A DNA stretch of 64,000 bases, taken from assembly GCA_900095095.1 (NCBI GenBank), contig FMBT01000336.1, positions 62,001 to 126,000 of the forward strand. The letters run 5' to 3'. The notes beneath the pieces were generated by a model, which was given only the letters and a program-made list of their open reading frames with translations, ran no database searches and was not told the origin of the DNA. The stretch comes from Fragilariopsis cylindrus CCMP1102. Lineage: Eukaryota > Bacillariophyta > Bacillariophyceae > Bacillariales > Bacillariaceae. The stretch's first letter is position 1. Each line of letters opens with the position of its first letter. The position numbers were made by a program, and so were the translations under genes. Positions 33,507-42,851 of this stretch are shown here, one piece after another.

Positions 33507-34764
33507 GATGATCTTTTGTAACGAAGGATGAGAGAGGAGAACAAGAACGAACAGCTTCTTCACGATACGAAAGCTTATCGTAGTAGCGGTTCAGTAAAAG
33601 CGAAGCGAATTCGCAAAACAAGTTGCGGCTGTTACGCACGAGTGCCTGAAGATGGTGACTATTGGGACTGGACTGACTTGTGACGACTCTAGTCTCCTCT
33701 ACACATACATTGAGTACTGTAGCTAGTGTGTATTGATTATTATTTTTTGATTATGATCTGATTCGATAGCTGGTACAGGTAGTTGATGATGTGCGTCGAA
33801 GTAATCTAATGCTGCCTGCGCTCACAGAATAGAGGAATACCGTATGTGATGTCTATTCTCTACAAATTGTGTTGTGTGCCAAATTAATTTGGAGTGCTGT
33901 TACAGTACTGTACTTGAATACTTGAAGCACGGAAGCTTACAATGGAAGTACAGTAGTGGCGCCACAGGTTGTTACCAAATAGTACGTAACTTACGTGATG
34001 AGGATTTGTTTGGCTAGTAGCGCTTTGACACAGTGCGTCGTTAGCGGAGGTGAGTCATCTGCCAGTCACCTTTTTTTTTAATAGTATAAGTAAGAAAACA
34101 ATTATAATATGTTAACTGTTGGGTCAGTTGGATTGATTCACTGTCTCACTTAAGTAAGTCAAGAATGACTATTCAACTTTGTGAAGAAGAAGACACATAG
34201 GGTACAAGCCAACTTCCTTTTAATGATCAGTCATATTATTTGTCCGTCGTACATTTAAATAGTAATTCTGGTACGCGCTTTCAAAATTTATATGCACTGT
34301 TTTACTCTTATAATAATAATATTATTATTGTTATTTTATTTCAAACGAAAAGTTGCTTAAGTAAATATTCAGAATGCGAAGCCATCACGAAAGAGAAAGT
34401 AGTAAAGAACACAACAACCGTCACGCACTGAAGAAAAGTGAGTGACAGTCTGTCCTCAATCAGGAGGGGGGAGTTGAGAAACTTTCAAAAGAACTGATAT
34501 TTTTCACGTTTTTAAAAATAAATGTACAATTAACGTTAACGTTAAGGTAAATTACAGTACAATAATTCTTCAAATAATTAATGCATTAAAAAAGTGCGTG
34601 CACAAATTCGGTAACAAAATGATTGCCGACGATGAGGGAGATATTCAACATACAGGTACTATTATTAGGCACTATATGATAAAGTAGACGGAACAGCGAC
34701 TTCATTTAGGTAACGTTATCATTTTGAAGATAAATTTCTGCTGCACGCAAAGCTAAGTTTGAGT
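33507..34764. other. Divergent promoter region; one copy of an 80-bp dispersed repeat
   Basis: No gene. It contains the palindrome TACAGTACTGTA (33901-33912) and the dispersed repeat 34441-34520, whose inverted partner lies at 49631-49710. Confidence 0.5.
34441..34520 (+). repeat. Dispersed ~80-bp repeat, copy A
   Basis: The reverse complement matches 49631-49710 almost throughout, including GTGAAAAATATCAGTTCTTT, GAAAGTTTCTCA and GATTGAGGACAGACT. No terminal structure or coding content was seen. Confidence 0.85.
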
Positions 34765-35772
34765 ATGCTGCGACGAGGAGGGGAAGACAAAAATCTGGGC
34801 AACGATGGCGATGATAATCACAAATCAAATAATAGTAGCAGCACAACAACAACACCAACAACAACACCGCCATCCACCAAACTTCGAGGATTGCTGAAAC
34901 TATTAAAAGGACAGATATGCAATCCAAATGCTACGAGGATCACGGATGATACTGTATCTGTGTTTAGTTATGATGCAGATGTTTTGCTAGAAACACATAA
35001 GGAGTTTAAAAAACGCAGAAAACGATCAGAGTTACCACAACATTCTTCTTCTTCTCCTCCATCCTTATCATCATTTGAAGAAGTAATTGGTAGACATCGA
35101 TTTGTTTGTTTTTTTGTCATTCAGGGAAGAAGCCGTCGGAGAGGGAGAGGAAGAAAAAATTCAGCAACATCATCTTGCTCATCGTATTATTGTACACATA
35201 CATTGAATCTTCGAAAGGTTATAGCAACCGAATATCATGACGTTATGAGTACATTTATCATTGACATCGGTAGTACCTTCAGTAGCAGCAGCAACAACAA
35301 CAACAACAGAAATGTAGATAATTGCGCTAGTGTTGATTATAATAATGATCCCCTTTTGCCTTTGTCAGGTGATGGTGACGACAATGAAGAAGATGGTCGT
35401 CAAGATAATAATGGTGTTGTTCTGTACGGCGATGAAGAACCAATCATCAACGATCGTCGCGACGAAGACGAAGAAGATTTCTCTAGTAATAATGATAATT
35501 TTTGTGCTGGGACAGGATTTACTGTTTTTCCTTCCACGGTGTCTACATCGACAATATTAGCAATATTGAATGTATCAAAAATCCCATCGGTGGTCGTCAT
35601 CGATACAACCACGGGACGAATCGTATCGAGGGATGCTATATTGGCTATAGAAAAAAATAATAGTCATACTGTGATCAATAGATGGCAATCTGGCAAATCG
35701 GGTCTGTCGTTTGGTCAAAGTATTTGTGCCGCCGTGACATGTCAAAGTGATTCATGTTGTGCGATACAATAA
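34765..35772 (+). CDS. Thioredoxin-like protein without CxxC, with C-terminal CaaX box
   Basis: The first ATG is at 34765 (MLRRGGEDKNLG), giving 335 aa. The C-terminal half contains ILNVSKIPSVVVIDTTTGRI and DAILAIEKNN with a Trp after it. This is the cis-Pro strand and following helix of nucleoredoxin/tryparedoxin-type folds. The place where the CPPC site should be (HRFVCFFVIQ, then an Arg/Ser-rich insert) has no CxxC, so it is probably not a redox enzyme. Ser, Asn and Asp runs split the fold. The last residues are SDSCCAIQ: CAIQ fits a CaaX prenylation motif (X = Gln, usually farnesyl), with a preceding Cys that could be palmitoylated. This predicts membrane anchoring. No intron was detected, but the odd insert leaves room for an annotation error. 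Confidence 0.6.
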   Translation: MLRRGGEDKNLGNDGDDNHKSNNSSSTTTTPTTTPPSTKLRGLLKLLKGQICNPNATRITDDTVSVFSYDADVLLETHKEFKKRRKRSELPQHSSSSPPSLSSFEEVIGRHRFVCFFVIQGRSRRRGRGRKNSATSSCSSYYCTHTLNLRKVIATEYHDVMSTFIIDIGSTFSSSSNNNNNRNVDNCASVDYNNDPLLPLSGDGDDNEEDGRQDNNGVVLYGDEEPIINDRRDEDEEDFSSNNDNFCAGTGFTVFPSTVSTSTILAILNVSKIPSVVVIDTTTGRIVSRDAILAIEKNNSHTVINRWQSGKSGLSFGQSICAAVTCQSDSCCAIQ

Positions 35773-35811
35773 GTCAGTTAATTAATAATTGATACCTATA
35801 TTAACTTATAT

Positions 35812-37015
35812 CTATAAACTTCCAGTTCTAATCAAACTTGAACGACGCGCCTTCATGATCTTTTCCTTGTCTTTGCTGTCACCATCTAAGTTAGTTCGAC
35901 GTAATTCACGTTCTAAATATTCAACTGATCTCAAACTAGAACGACGTTTTGCAATCATCTCAAGCTCTTTCTTATCATCGACGACGTCGACGTCATTATC
36001 ATTATCATCATTATCATCTTCTTCTTTGCCATCCTCTTTGATTTTCTCAGCGATTTCTTCAATTATTTCGTGAGATATTTCTTGTGAACCAGTAGAAGAA
36101 AATTCCTTGTCCCTTTTTTGGTCGACTACTTTTACCTTGTCTCTAATTTCTTCAAATGTCAAAGTTAAATGTGCATCGTTGCGTTTCCCAACAAGACCAA
36201 GCGCGTTATCAATACCATCAAGACATGACATATCTCTTCCGGAAACATCAACAACAGTCTTACCATAAAATCCATCTGGAACATCTTCAAAAGCACTATT
36301 AAGGGCGTAATGGGGGTACTTTTCCTTCATAACTTTGATATATATCGGAAGAGTAACATCGCCTTCTCCTTCCCATCCTCCAGCTTTAAATGAGTCTGTC
36401 ATCGTCATACCACTATTTTCGAGTTGTTCTTTTGTTCTATAGTACAATCCTTTAAGTTTAACATCAGGATCAATTGTTAGTAGCAAAACTGTAATATTTT
36501 CTTTTTTTGCACCACCTTCTAGAAGTTTCGTGACAACACATTCACGCCATGATTGACGATAGGTTGCATGGGTAAGTACAACCTGGTCAGAATTTTTGGC
36601 TGCATCGATGGCTTGATTTGCAATTTCTTCAAAATATGGTCTCCATAATTCTTCCGGTCCATCTTCATCTTTTCCATTAAGGGCGCCATTTAGTAAACAT
36701 GTACAAAATCCGAAAGTCGATTCTTTGTTTTTGGGTATGCAACAGTTCTTAAGAGGACCATCTTTGTGTTAAAATACCGTACGAGAATAGAAACAAGTAG
36801 AATTTTATCAGAAAAACGAACGTTGTCCCTGGTAGTCCCCCGACGAGAAAGCAAAAAGGAACCAACGTGTATTGTAACAAACACTTACCTCCATCAACGT
36901 GTTTAAATCCGTGCATCACACTAAGATAATCTCCAGTAAACGACTTTCCACAACCACTGAGTGCCACTACATAAACGATCTTTACAGACGCGATTCGTTC
37001 TTGATCAGTCATCAT
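35812..37015 (-). CDS. P-loop kinase-like protein, two exons
   Basis: Exon 1 (37015-36889) starts at ATG ATG and encodes a P-loop in VVALSGCGKSFTGDYLSVMH. A 127-bp intron (36888-36762, GTAAGT...ACAAAG) joins HVDG to DGPLKNCC in frame. Exon 2 runs 36761-35812. The total is 358 aa. The short GxxxxGKS loop directly after the first strand, and the following HGFKHVDGD, are like gluconate/shikimate/adenylate-type small kinases. LWRPYFEEIANQAIDAA and QVVLTHATYRQSWR would be the core helices, and a C-terminal acidic/basic tail follows. Exon 2 has no ATG before codon 92 of the exon, so the intron is needed. The substrate is unknown. Confidence 0.75.
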
Positions 37016-37949
37016 TTTAAAATATTAATGGTTCGCTTTTTTAATGGGTTACAGCTGTGCTGATTATTTCCTATACTATAGGTGGGTATCTTGTAACGAG
37101 TGTGTTACGTCGTGGGAGCGAAAACCGGAATTCTAAGGGGATCAGCGGCACAATTGGCAATACATTGTCATGTTACGTTGTGAGAGCGAAAACCGAAATA
37201 CAAGTGCCGATACCTGGTACAGTGATCAGTGATACAATGGATACCGTACAACAGCTCTTCTTTTTAGAAAAGAAGTAAGCGAATGACATCAAAGACATGG
37301 GTTTTATGTTTTATATAAAACAAATAAGAAAACCCATAAAAAGCAGCACAAGAATTTATGATATGATTATGAGTGAAGATTATTTGCGATTGAATTTTTA
37401 CTAGAATTGTGTTCTGTTTCATGTTCGACGAGTGATAGATTTGAAATGTGATTGATTTTAGTCGTGGAGCTTAGAAAAAAGACGCCGCCAGCTTCAGTCA
37501 AAAATTAAGTCCACTGCCTTCCGAAAGCGCATTTTTAATATTCCAACTCTCAATTATTAATTATTGTGTAGAAAAAAATCAGGGTTGTCTCACAATTAAT
37601 AGTCAGTTTTATTTGGATAAATTATATTGAAAGAAAACACCTACCAACCCAGATCTATCACACTGTCTTCCAAAAGCGCATTTTAAATAATGTGTAAGTT
37701 TAGATCGAAGCGGAACGGGACTTGATAGCGCCAAAATAATCGCTCAACGCATGTTATTCCCTTGTGGAATACAAATGAGAGTAGACTGTAATAGACGACC
37801 ATTATCTAGACGCTAATACAGACTAGCTTCTCATCGCCTTTATTTTCTTATATAATTTTCTATTGGTACACATCGTCCGATACTGACCATATTATCTCTC
37901 TGTTTTCTTCAATCTATTTTCTACACCGCATAAATAAATTGCTAGGAAA
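37016..37949. other. Intergenic with two short duplications
   Basis: GTTACGTCGTGGGAGCGAAAACCG at 37104 is repeated with two changes at 37172. A CTTCCGAAAGCGCATTTTTAATA-like phrase near 37510 recurs near 37668. No gene is seen; a 73-codon frame at 37057 covers only the first duplication. Confidence 0.5.
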
Positions 37950-38516
37950 ATGGAAAGCAGACTTTCCCCAACTCGACGCAACGAGAAACCGAACACCCTC
38001 TCCCTGCTTCAACGAAGCAGCAGCAGCAGTATCAACAGGAAGATCCCTATGGTAGCGGGCGCGTTGTTGATCTATGCTGTGGTGACATTGTTGCAACAAG
38101 AATCAACGATCGACTTCGACAAGTATTCGATAACGACGACGCCATCTCGAATTGCAGTATTTTACAATGTTTTCGCACTTTCTGATAATGCTGAATACGT
38201 GAAGACTATTGTAAAGGAGCAAATGAGCCTATTGCTTCCTGAGCATGAATTCTTTGTGAGGTCAATCGGCATTCCTTTCAATATACCAAAGACATCATTA
38301 CTCAAACACGACAAAGAGGGTGACGAAGCTGAAACTCTTCAGCTCTTGTGGCAGCATTGCAACGAGCACCCTAATGAGAAGACTGTTCAAATTCATTCAA
38401 ATGGATCATTGCATAATAGCGATGCTAACAACAAGCTTCGAAGGTTTCTTACTCGAGGGGCTTTTCAGAGGAACGGTACGGTACGGAGTTCCTCTGGTAT
38501 CCTTTTTCTTTGCTAG
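37950..38516 (+). CDS. Type II membrane protein of a diatom family, apparently 3'-truncated
   Basis: The ATG at 37950 starts a basic tail and one anchor (IPMVAGALLIYAVVTLL, about residues 33-49). The luminal part shows RIAVFYNVFA, YVKTIVKEQMSLLLPEHEFF, TLQLLWQHCNEHP, QIHSNGSLHN and NNKLRRFLTRGAF. I recall this pattern from glycosyltransferase-like diatom proteins, in which the chain normally continues well past LRRFLT.GA with a Cys-rich section. Here the frame continues only 16 more residues of unrelated sequence (ending GILFLC) and stops at 38516. A reverse-transcriptase-like scrap on the opposite strand begins right there. The simplest reading is a host gene cut off by an insertion or rearrangement near 38465, perhaps now a pseudogene. 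Confidence 0.6.
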   Translation: MESRLSPTRRNEKPNTLSLLQRSSSSSINRKIPMVAGALLIYAVVTLLQQESTIDFDKYSITTTPSRIAVFYNVFALSDNAEYVKTIVKEQMSLLLPEHEFFVRSIGIPFNIPKTSLLKHDKEGDEAETLQLLWQHCNEHPNEKTVQIHSNGSLHNSDANNKLRRFLTRGAFQRNGTVRSSSGILFLC

Positions 38517-38778
38517 GTTCGAGTGAGAGGGGAAATACATGGCTTCAGTCTTAGATGTGCTTTCTTTGTTGGTTCGATCTCCGTGATGAACTTGGAGGCC
38601 AGATTTTTGAAGTAATCGTTGACAAATTGAGTTCTTGTTGCGAGATCTTCTTTAGAAAGGAAGATGACTCCTGAGTCGTCGGCGAAGAAGCTATCTTTGT
38701 GTTCAAGATTGGTGGTCTCAGTCTTGGATGAGGCATTGATACGCTTCGTGAGATAGCTCGTGTTCGAGGAGAACCATT
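38513..38778 (-). mobile_element. Reverse-transcriptase-like retroelement scrap
   Basis: Minus-strand translation has FFADDSGVIFLSKEDL followed by an amphipathic helix-like stretch. This resembles the catalytic FADD/YADD region of retroelement reverse transcriptases. The family (LINE or other) cannot be settled from so short a piece. It is an old, broken fragment lying between the truncated gene at 37950-38516 and the 3' end of the gene at 38779-39498. No flanking repeats or other element parts were recognised. Confidence 0.45.
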
Positions 38779-39498
38779 CTAACGGGGAATTCGACGGGCC
38801 AGTCTCCATGCAGGGCGCCATTTTGATGATGCTGCTGTGGATGATGGATACGATTCTTCTGCGTCGATTCGTCCCTTAACACGAGCATTTATTTCTGAGG
38901 TTTGTGTATGATATTTATACACATTCCTAATCTTTTCAACATCATACATCAATGATCGTTGCTGTGAGAGAACTGCTTCTTCGTATTGTATATATTGTTC
39001 ATCTAAAACAGACCAAATAGCATTCTGACGACGAATTTTTGTAGAATGCTTCAATCCTCTTTCAACTGATAAGTTTTCAAGACCTCTTGCACAGTACAAA
39101 GACGATAATGACGACTTATTATCCTCCTTATCGTCGCTACTGCTGCTGCTGCTACTGCTGTCACCGATGCTACCACCACTGAATAGAGTATTATAAGGTG
39201 ATACTGATATTTTCATTAGATTGAGTGTTGCATACAATCCCTTTTGAATATTATTATATTCGATAGATGTGTACCAACATGCTTCTATTTCTTGATTGGT
39301 ATAATGTTTCAAGTGAATGGTTGATTTCACTTTAACCTTTGTATGGAATCGAACTCGTAATGAAGATTTTTTAGAAGTTTCGATGCTGTTTTTGATTATC
39401 TCAACACTACTAATTTTGCTATTGTTTGATGGTACAGTAGCCGATATCGATTTTACTGTGCTAGAGGGAGAACACGGATGAGATGCTTGGTTGGCCAT
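38779..39498 (-). CDS. Diatom hypothetical protein, VRF/RGLE type
   Basis: I chose the ATG at 39498 (MANQASHPCSPSS) over a start 36 codons upstream, whose extra residues look like untranslated leader. The 239-aa protein has a core of VRFHTKVKVKSTIHLKHYTN, EIEACWYTSIEYNNI, CARGLENLSVER and IWSVLDEQYIQYEEAV, then IRNVYKYHTQTSEINARVKG. I recognise this arrangement as a recurrent low-complexity-flanked protein type in diatom genomes, with no assigned function. A Ser run (codons AGC) splits the middle. Promoter CRE elements lie 131-384 bp upstream of this ATG and could serve this gene, the bestrophin, or both. Confidence 0.7.
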   Translation of the reverse strand: MANQASHPCSPSSTVKSISATVPSNNSKISSVEIIKNSIETSKKSSLRVRFHTKVKVKSTIHLKHYTNQEIEACWYTSIEYNNIQKGLYATLNLMKISVSPYNTLFSGGSIGDSSSSSSSSDDKEDNKSSLSSLYCARGLENLSVERGLKHSTKIRRQNAIWSVLDEQYIQYEEAVLSQQRSLMYDVEKIRNVYKYHTQTSEINARVKGRIDAEESYPSSTAASSKWRPAWRLARRIPR

Positions 39499-39596
39499 GA
39501 TATGGGTTGTATTGGATATTTCTCGTGGTTGTTTGTTGTATATAAGATATCGTTTTATGTTTTGTGACAAAACCAGCAGAAGATACTGTAGTAGAC

Positions 39597-39755
39597 AGTC
39601 AATCACAAATGAATTTTATTCATGAATATGACGTCATTATTAAGTTGACATCAAGTATTCAATCACAGAACTTTGGATCTCGAATCTGACGTCATATTGT
39701 ATACGGGATTCCGAACATCTTTTTTTAAATTCTGGTCGCGAACCCGACGTCATCC
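39597..39755. repeat. Three tandem ~58-60 bp units, each with a CRE-like site
   Basis: CAATCACA begins units at about 39600 and 39660. TGGATCTCGAATCTGACGTCAT and TGGTCGCGAACCCGACGTCAT end units two and three. The CRE cores start at 39629, 39687 and 39745, exactly 58 bp apart. Confidence 0.75.
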
Positions 39756-39882
39756 ATAGTCACCTTACACATCTTAGCATTACACTTTTGGCTATTATCC
39801 TTGTTTATCCATTCAATAAATTGTTGGAATTGCTCATATTACTTGCTTGGGGGTGATGTAACTGAAAACTTCAATGACGTCA
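39629..39882. promoter_or_regulatory. Cluster of CRE/CCRE-like elements (TGACGTCA)
   Basis: Perfect TGACGTCA palindromes lie at 39629-39636, 39687-39694 and 39875-39882, and CGACGTCA lies at 39745-39752. The intergenic stretch separates a minus-strand hypothetical gene from the bestrophin gene on the plus strand (302-548 bp upstream of its ATG). In Phaeodactylum, TGACGT/ACGTCA elements (CCREs) bound by bZIP factors control low-CO2-inducible genes. Function here is inferred from that precedent. Confidence 0.65.
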
Positions 39883-40183
39883 CAATCCTATTTTGCAATG
39901 ATTTCATTGGATCTGCAGTTTTACGTGTGCTTTCACCGCGTTATGAAAGTCAAAATACTCTTGCATCTTTTCGAAGCATCACAAAAATAATGATCCACAG
40001 ACAAAGCAAATCAAGCAGCATCACACCCTCCTGTTGCATCAATAAAAATAAAAGACTTCTTACTTTGTTAATTGCATATCCTATATCAACAGCATTCTTC
40101 TCGCTATTCTTTTCTATCACCTCTTCTCAAAGTTAAGTCAGGGTAAAGGCCTAACGAGGCTAGTTTTAAAGTCGAAATAGATT

Positions 40184-42335
40184 ATGATGAATGTTTCCTG
40201 CGCTAGTGCTCGCCGTCGAAACCGACGAGCTCCTGTAGTTCTAGTACTAACGATTGGATTTTTAGCTATCATCTCAACATTAACAACATCAAAATCAACG
40301 AGAATGTCCATGTGCTTGGCTTTCAACACGATGACACCAGCTATATCGTCAACTAACAGAAAAATTGCTACAGCAACAAAAACAACAAGATTGTATAATG
40401 GAGGAAGTAGTTACGATGACCAATATGCCAATTTTTATAATACAAACAACGACGACGCTACTGAGAACAACAACGTTGTGGCAGAGGTGGCAGCAGTAGA
40501 AGATTATGACATTTCTTCGGATAATACCATGATGGCTTCCATCACCAACAATGGAACCGAAGAACATGCTACTCCTCCTCCACCACCTACTGCTACTGCC
40601 TCTGCTGGATTTGGTCCTGGATTTGGTTCGTACCTTGAAAGTCTTAATGGTGTTGGTAGTGCGAATATTAATGGTGTCGTTGTGGAACAACAACAGGAAC
40701 AAGTTTATTATGAGGCTACCAACTCGTATGAAGCGCCGCCAGCACAACTGGAAGTGGAAGAAGTTCATGTCGTAGTAGAAGAAAATAAATATCCTTTTAC
40801 GGCACTCGCTTCTATGGGACTTGCTTCTACTCTGATTGAAGAAGTAGTAGAAGAAGAAGTATGGGTCCCCCCATCATCTTTCTCAACACCAGACCAATAT
40901 AATTCGTCACCAACATTATCAGCACAATCACCAACAATATCGGTGACGTTACCGGTTGGATTACGACCACCTAAATTTGGTCCGAAAAAAGACATTACAT
41001 ATGGTGAAAATTCCAGAAAATTCCGTCGGACTGTCTATACACATGAAGATTGGGTCCGACATCGAAGTCCGGATCGATTTTTTCGATATATTGCCAGTGT
41101 ACCAACCTCAGGAATAGCGAAGAATTTAGCTCGTGAACTCTATTTTTTAACAGCTATCACAGCTATTGTTGTTTTATACAATGGATTAATTACTGGTTAT
41201 CAAGATATTAATGGTATTGCACATGGTCCCGTTTGGTCTAGTCCATTCTTACCACCATTAACATTACCAATGCAACCCTTTGCGTTAGCAAGTCCATCGT
41301 TAGGATTGCTACTTGGTAAGTTACTATTTCTTTCTTTCAGTTCCGATTTTAATTTTGGTCTTTATTATTCGATGGTTTTGTTTTATTTCTTTTTCTCCTA
41401 ACTTTACTTTCTCTTACTTCGCATATTTTATAACAACTTTGACGATAACAACGCCAAACGAAACCAATAACTATCAATTCCATCCAATCCGATTAAAAAT
41501 TCAATCCTTCTTAATTATTATACAAATGCAAAAAGTCTTTCGATCCAATACGGCCTATCAACGATGGGATGAAGCCCGAAAAAATTGGGGAATGAATATT
41601 AACCATACACGTGATTTGAATCGGATGGCGAATGCGTACTATGATAAGACTGGTATTTCGGATGAGAAACGAAAAGATGACTTGGAACGTCTAAGTTTAT
41701 GTACCTGGGCATTTGTGAGAGCGATGAAACGACATTTAAGTCCGGCGGATGAAGATGAGGCAGCCTTTAAGGCAGAATTATATGAAAAATTACCTAAGTT
41801 ACAGGCGCAGCAAATCATTAAGGCGGCACATCGTCCAAATCGTGCATTGTATGATTTAAGTTTGGCCATTGAAAACCTACCAATGCACTTTCTACGAAAG
41901 AATAAATTGCATGCCGCATTAACGATCTTTGAAGACACTCTTGGTTCGTCGGAACGGTTACTAACATCGCCCGTTCCGTTAATTTACAATCGTCATACGT
42001 CACGATTTTTATTAGTTTGGTTACTTCTGTTACCATTCGCGTTATGGGAAGAATTTGGCTTTATGTGGAACCATATAGGGATGATACCAGGAATGTCCAT
42101 ACTTGGTCTACTGTTATTCGGTATCGAAGAATTGGCAACTCAATTAGAAGAACCATTTACTATATTACCGATGCAAGCATTTTGTGATAAAATTTGGAAT
42201 TGGTGTAATGAAATTGCCAGTTGGGAAGATGGTCAGAATGGAATAACAACAAACCGATCGTACCAGGGTCGGACTGAAGTGTACGTCGATAACAGTTATG
42301 AAAATGAAAATGCATACACAACACCAACCCCTTAG
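40184..42335 (+). CDS. Bestrophin-type anion/bicarbonate channel, plastid-type pre-sequence, two exons
   Basis: Exon 1 (40184-41315) and exon 2 (41536-42335) flank a 220-bp GTAAGT...AAAAAG intron. Splicing turns LGLLL|V into the bestrophin block LGLLLVFRSNTAYQRWDEAR, for 643 aa in total. The N-terminus has a signal segment (APVVLVLTIGFLAIISTL) and the diatom plastid cleavage pattern MCLAFNTM. About 220 disordered residues follow, with SSYDDQYANFYN and GSYLESLNG. The channel domain starts near residue 290 (SPDRFFRYIASVP) with several membrane segments, and later shows LPMHFLRKNKLH, FLLVWLLLLPFALWEE and FGIEELATQLEEPF, the bestrophin Ca2+-clasp region. In algae, thylakoid bestrophins feed bicarbonate to the lumen near the pyrenoid. 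CRE elements sit upstream. A bicarbonate role here is inferred. Confidence 0.9.
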
Positions 42336-42851
42336 GTCATAACATTATTATCTCTTCGAGGTCTCTTCGAGGTCTCTTCGAGGTCTCTTCGAGAACAAAA
42401 CAATAAAACCTCCACCAATATTTTTTTTTTACAAACAAAAAAGAACACAGCATCTTCTAATTTGAAAACACATACACCAGGTTACTACCCCCCAAACTTG
42501 TTGAAGGGGACTTTAGAATATCACACACACACTAACACAAAAAACCAATCATCAATCATACAACACAGAAAAAAAGAAGTGGTTAGTCCGACTATATAAA
42601 AACATAAAAAATTACTATAAAATAATTTTGAATGTTAAACTGTTTATTTATTTAGTAGAAGTTAATTCTCAGAAACAGAAAGAAGAAATAGACAAACTTT
42701 CTCTAAGAACTGTTGTAGTGGTAACGCCGATGGAGAGAATTGTTTTCTCCGCACTGTATATTTCATTCTCATCATTCTCATTATTCTTACCAGCCAGCCA
42801 GCCATCAATCAATCATCATGAACTATGCATTGTTCATATTCTATCATTATA
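42336..42851. other. Intergenic between convergent bestrophin and DDAH genes
   Basis: It contains an 11-bp tandem repeat (42352-42393) and AT-rich 3' untranslated sequence. Two overlapping frames (42628-42981) on the plus strand run antisense into the DDAH 3' end and are not credible genes. Confidence 0.5.
42352..42393. repeat. 11-bp tandem repeat (CTCTTCGAGGT), 3.8 copies
   Basis: Three perfect copies of CTCTTCGAGGT and a partial fourth lie just after the bestrophin stop codon. Confidence 0.95.

Larger units (their letters stand above)
39499..40183. other. Divergent intergenic region holding the CRE cluster
   Basis: No gene beyond the regulatory elements listed. The 111-codon plus-strand frame at 39801-40136 overlaps the presumed 5' leader and shows no family content. 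Confidence 0.5.

Noticed and set aside
39801-40136. 111-codon plus-strand frame before the bestrophin
   Set aside because: Overlaps the CRE-containing upstream region and shows no family match.
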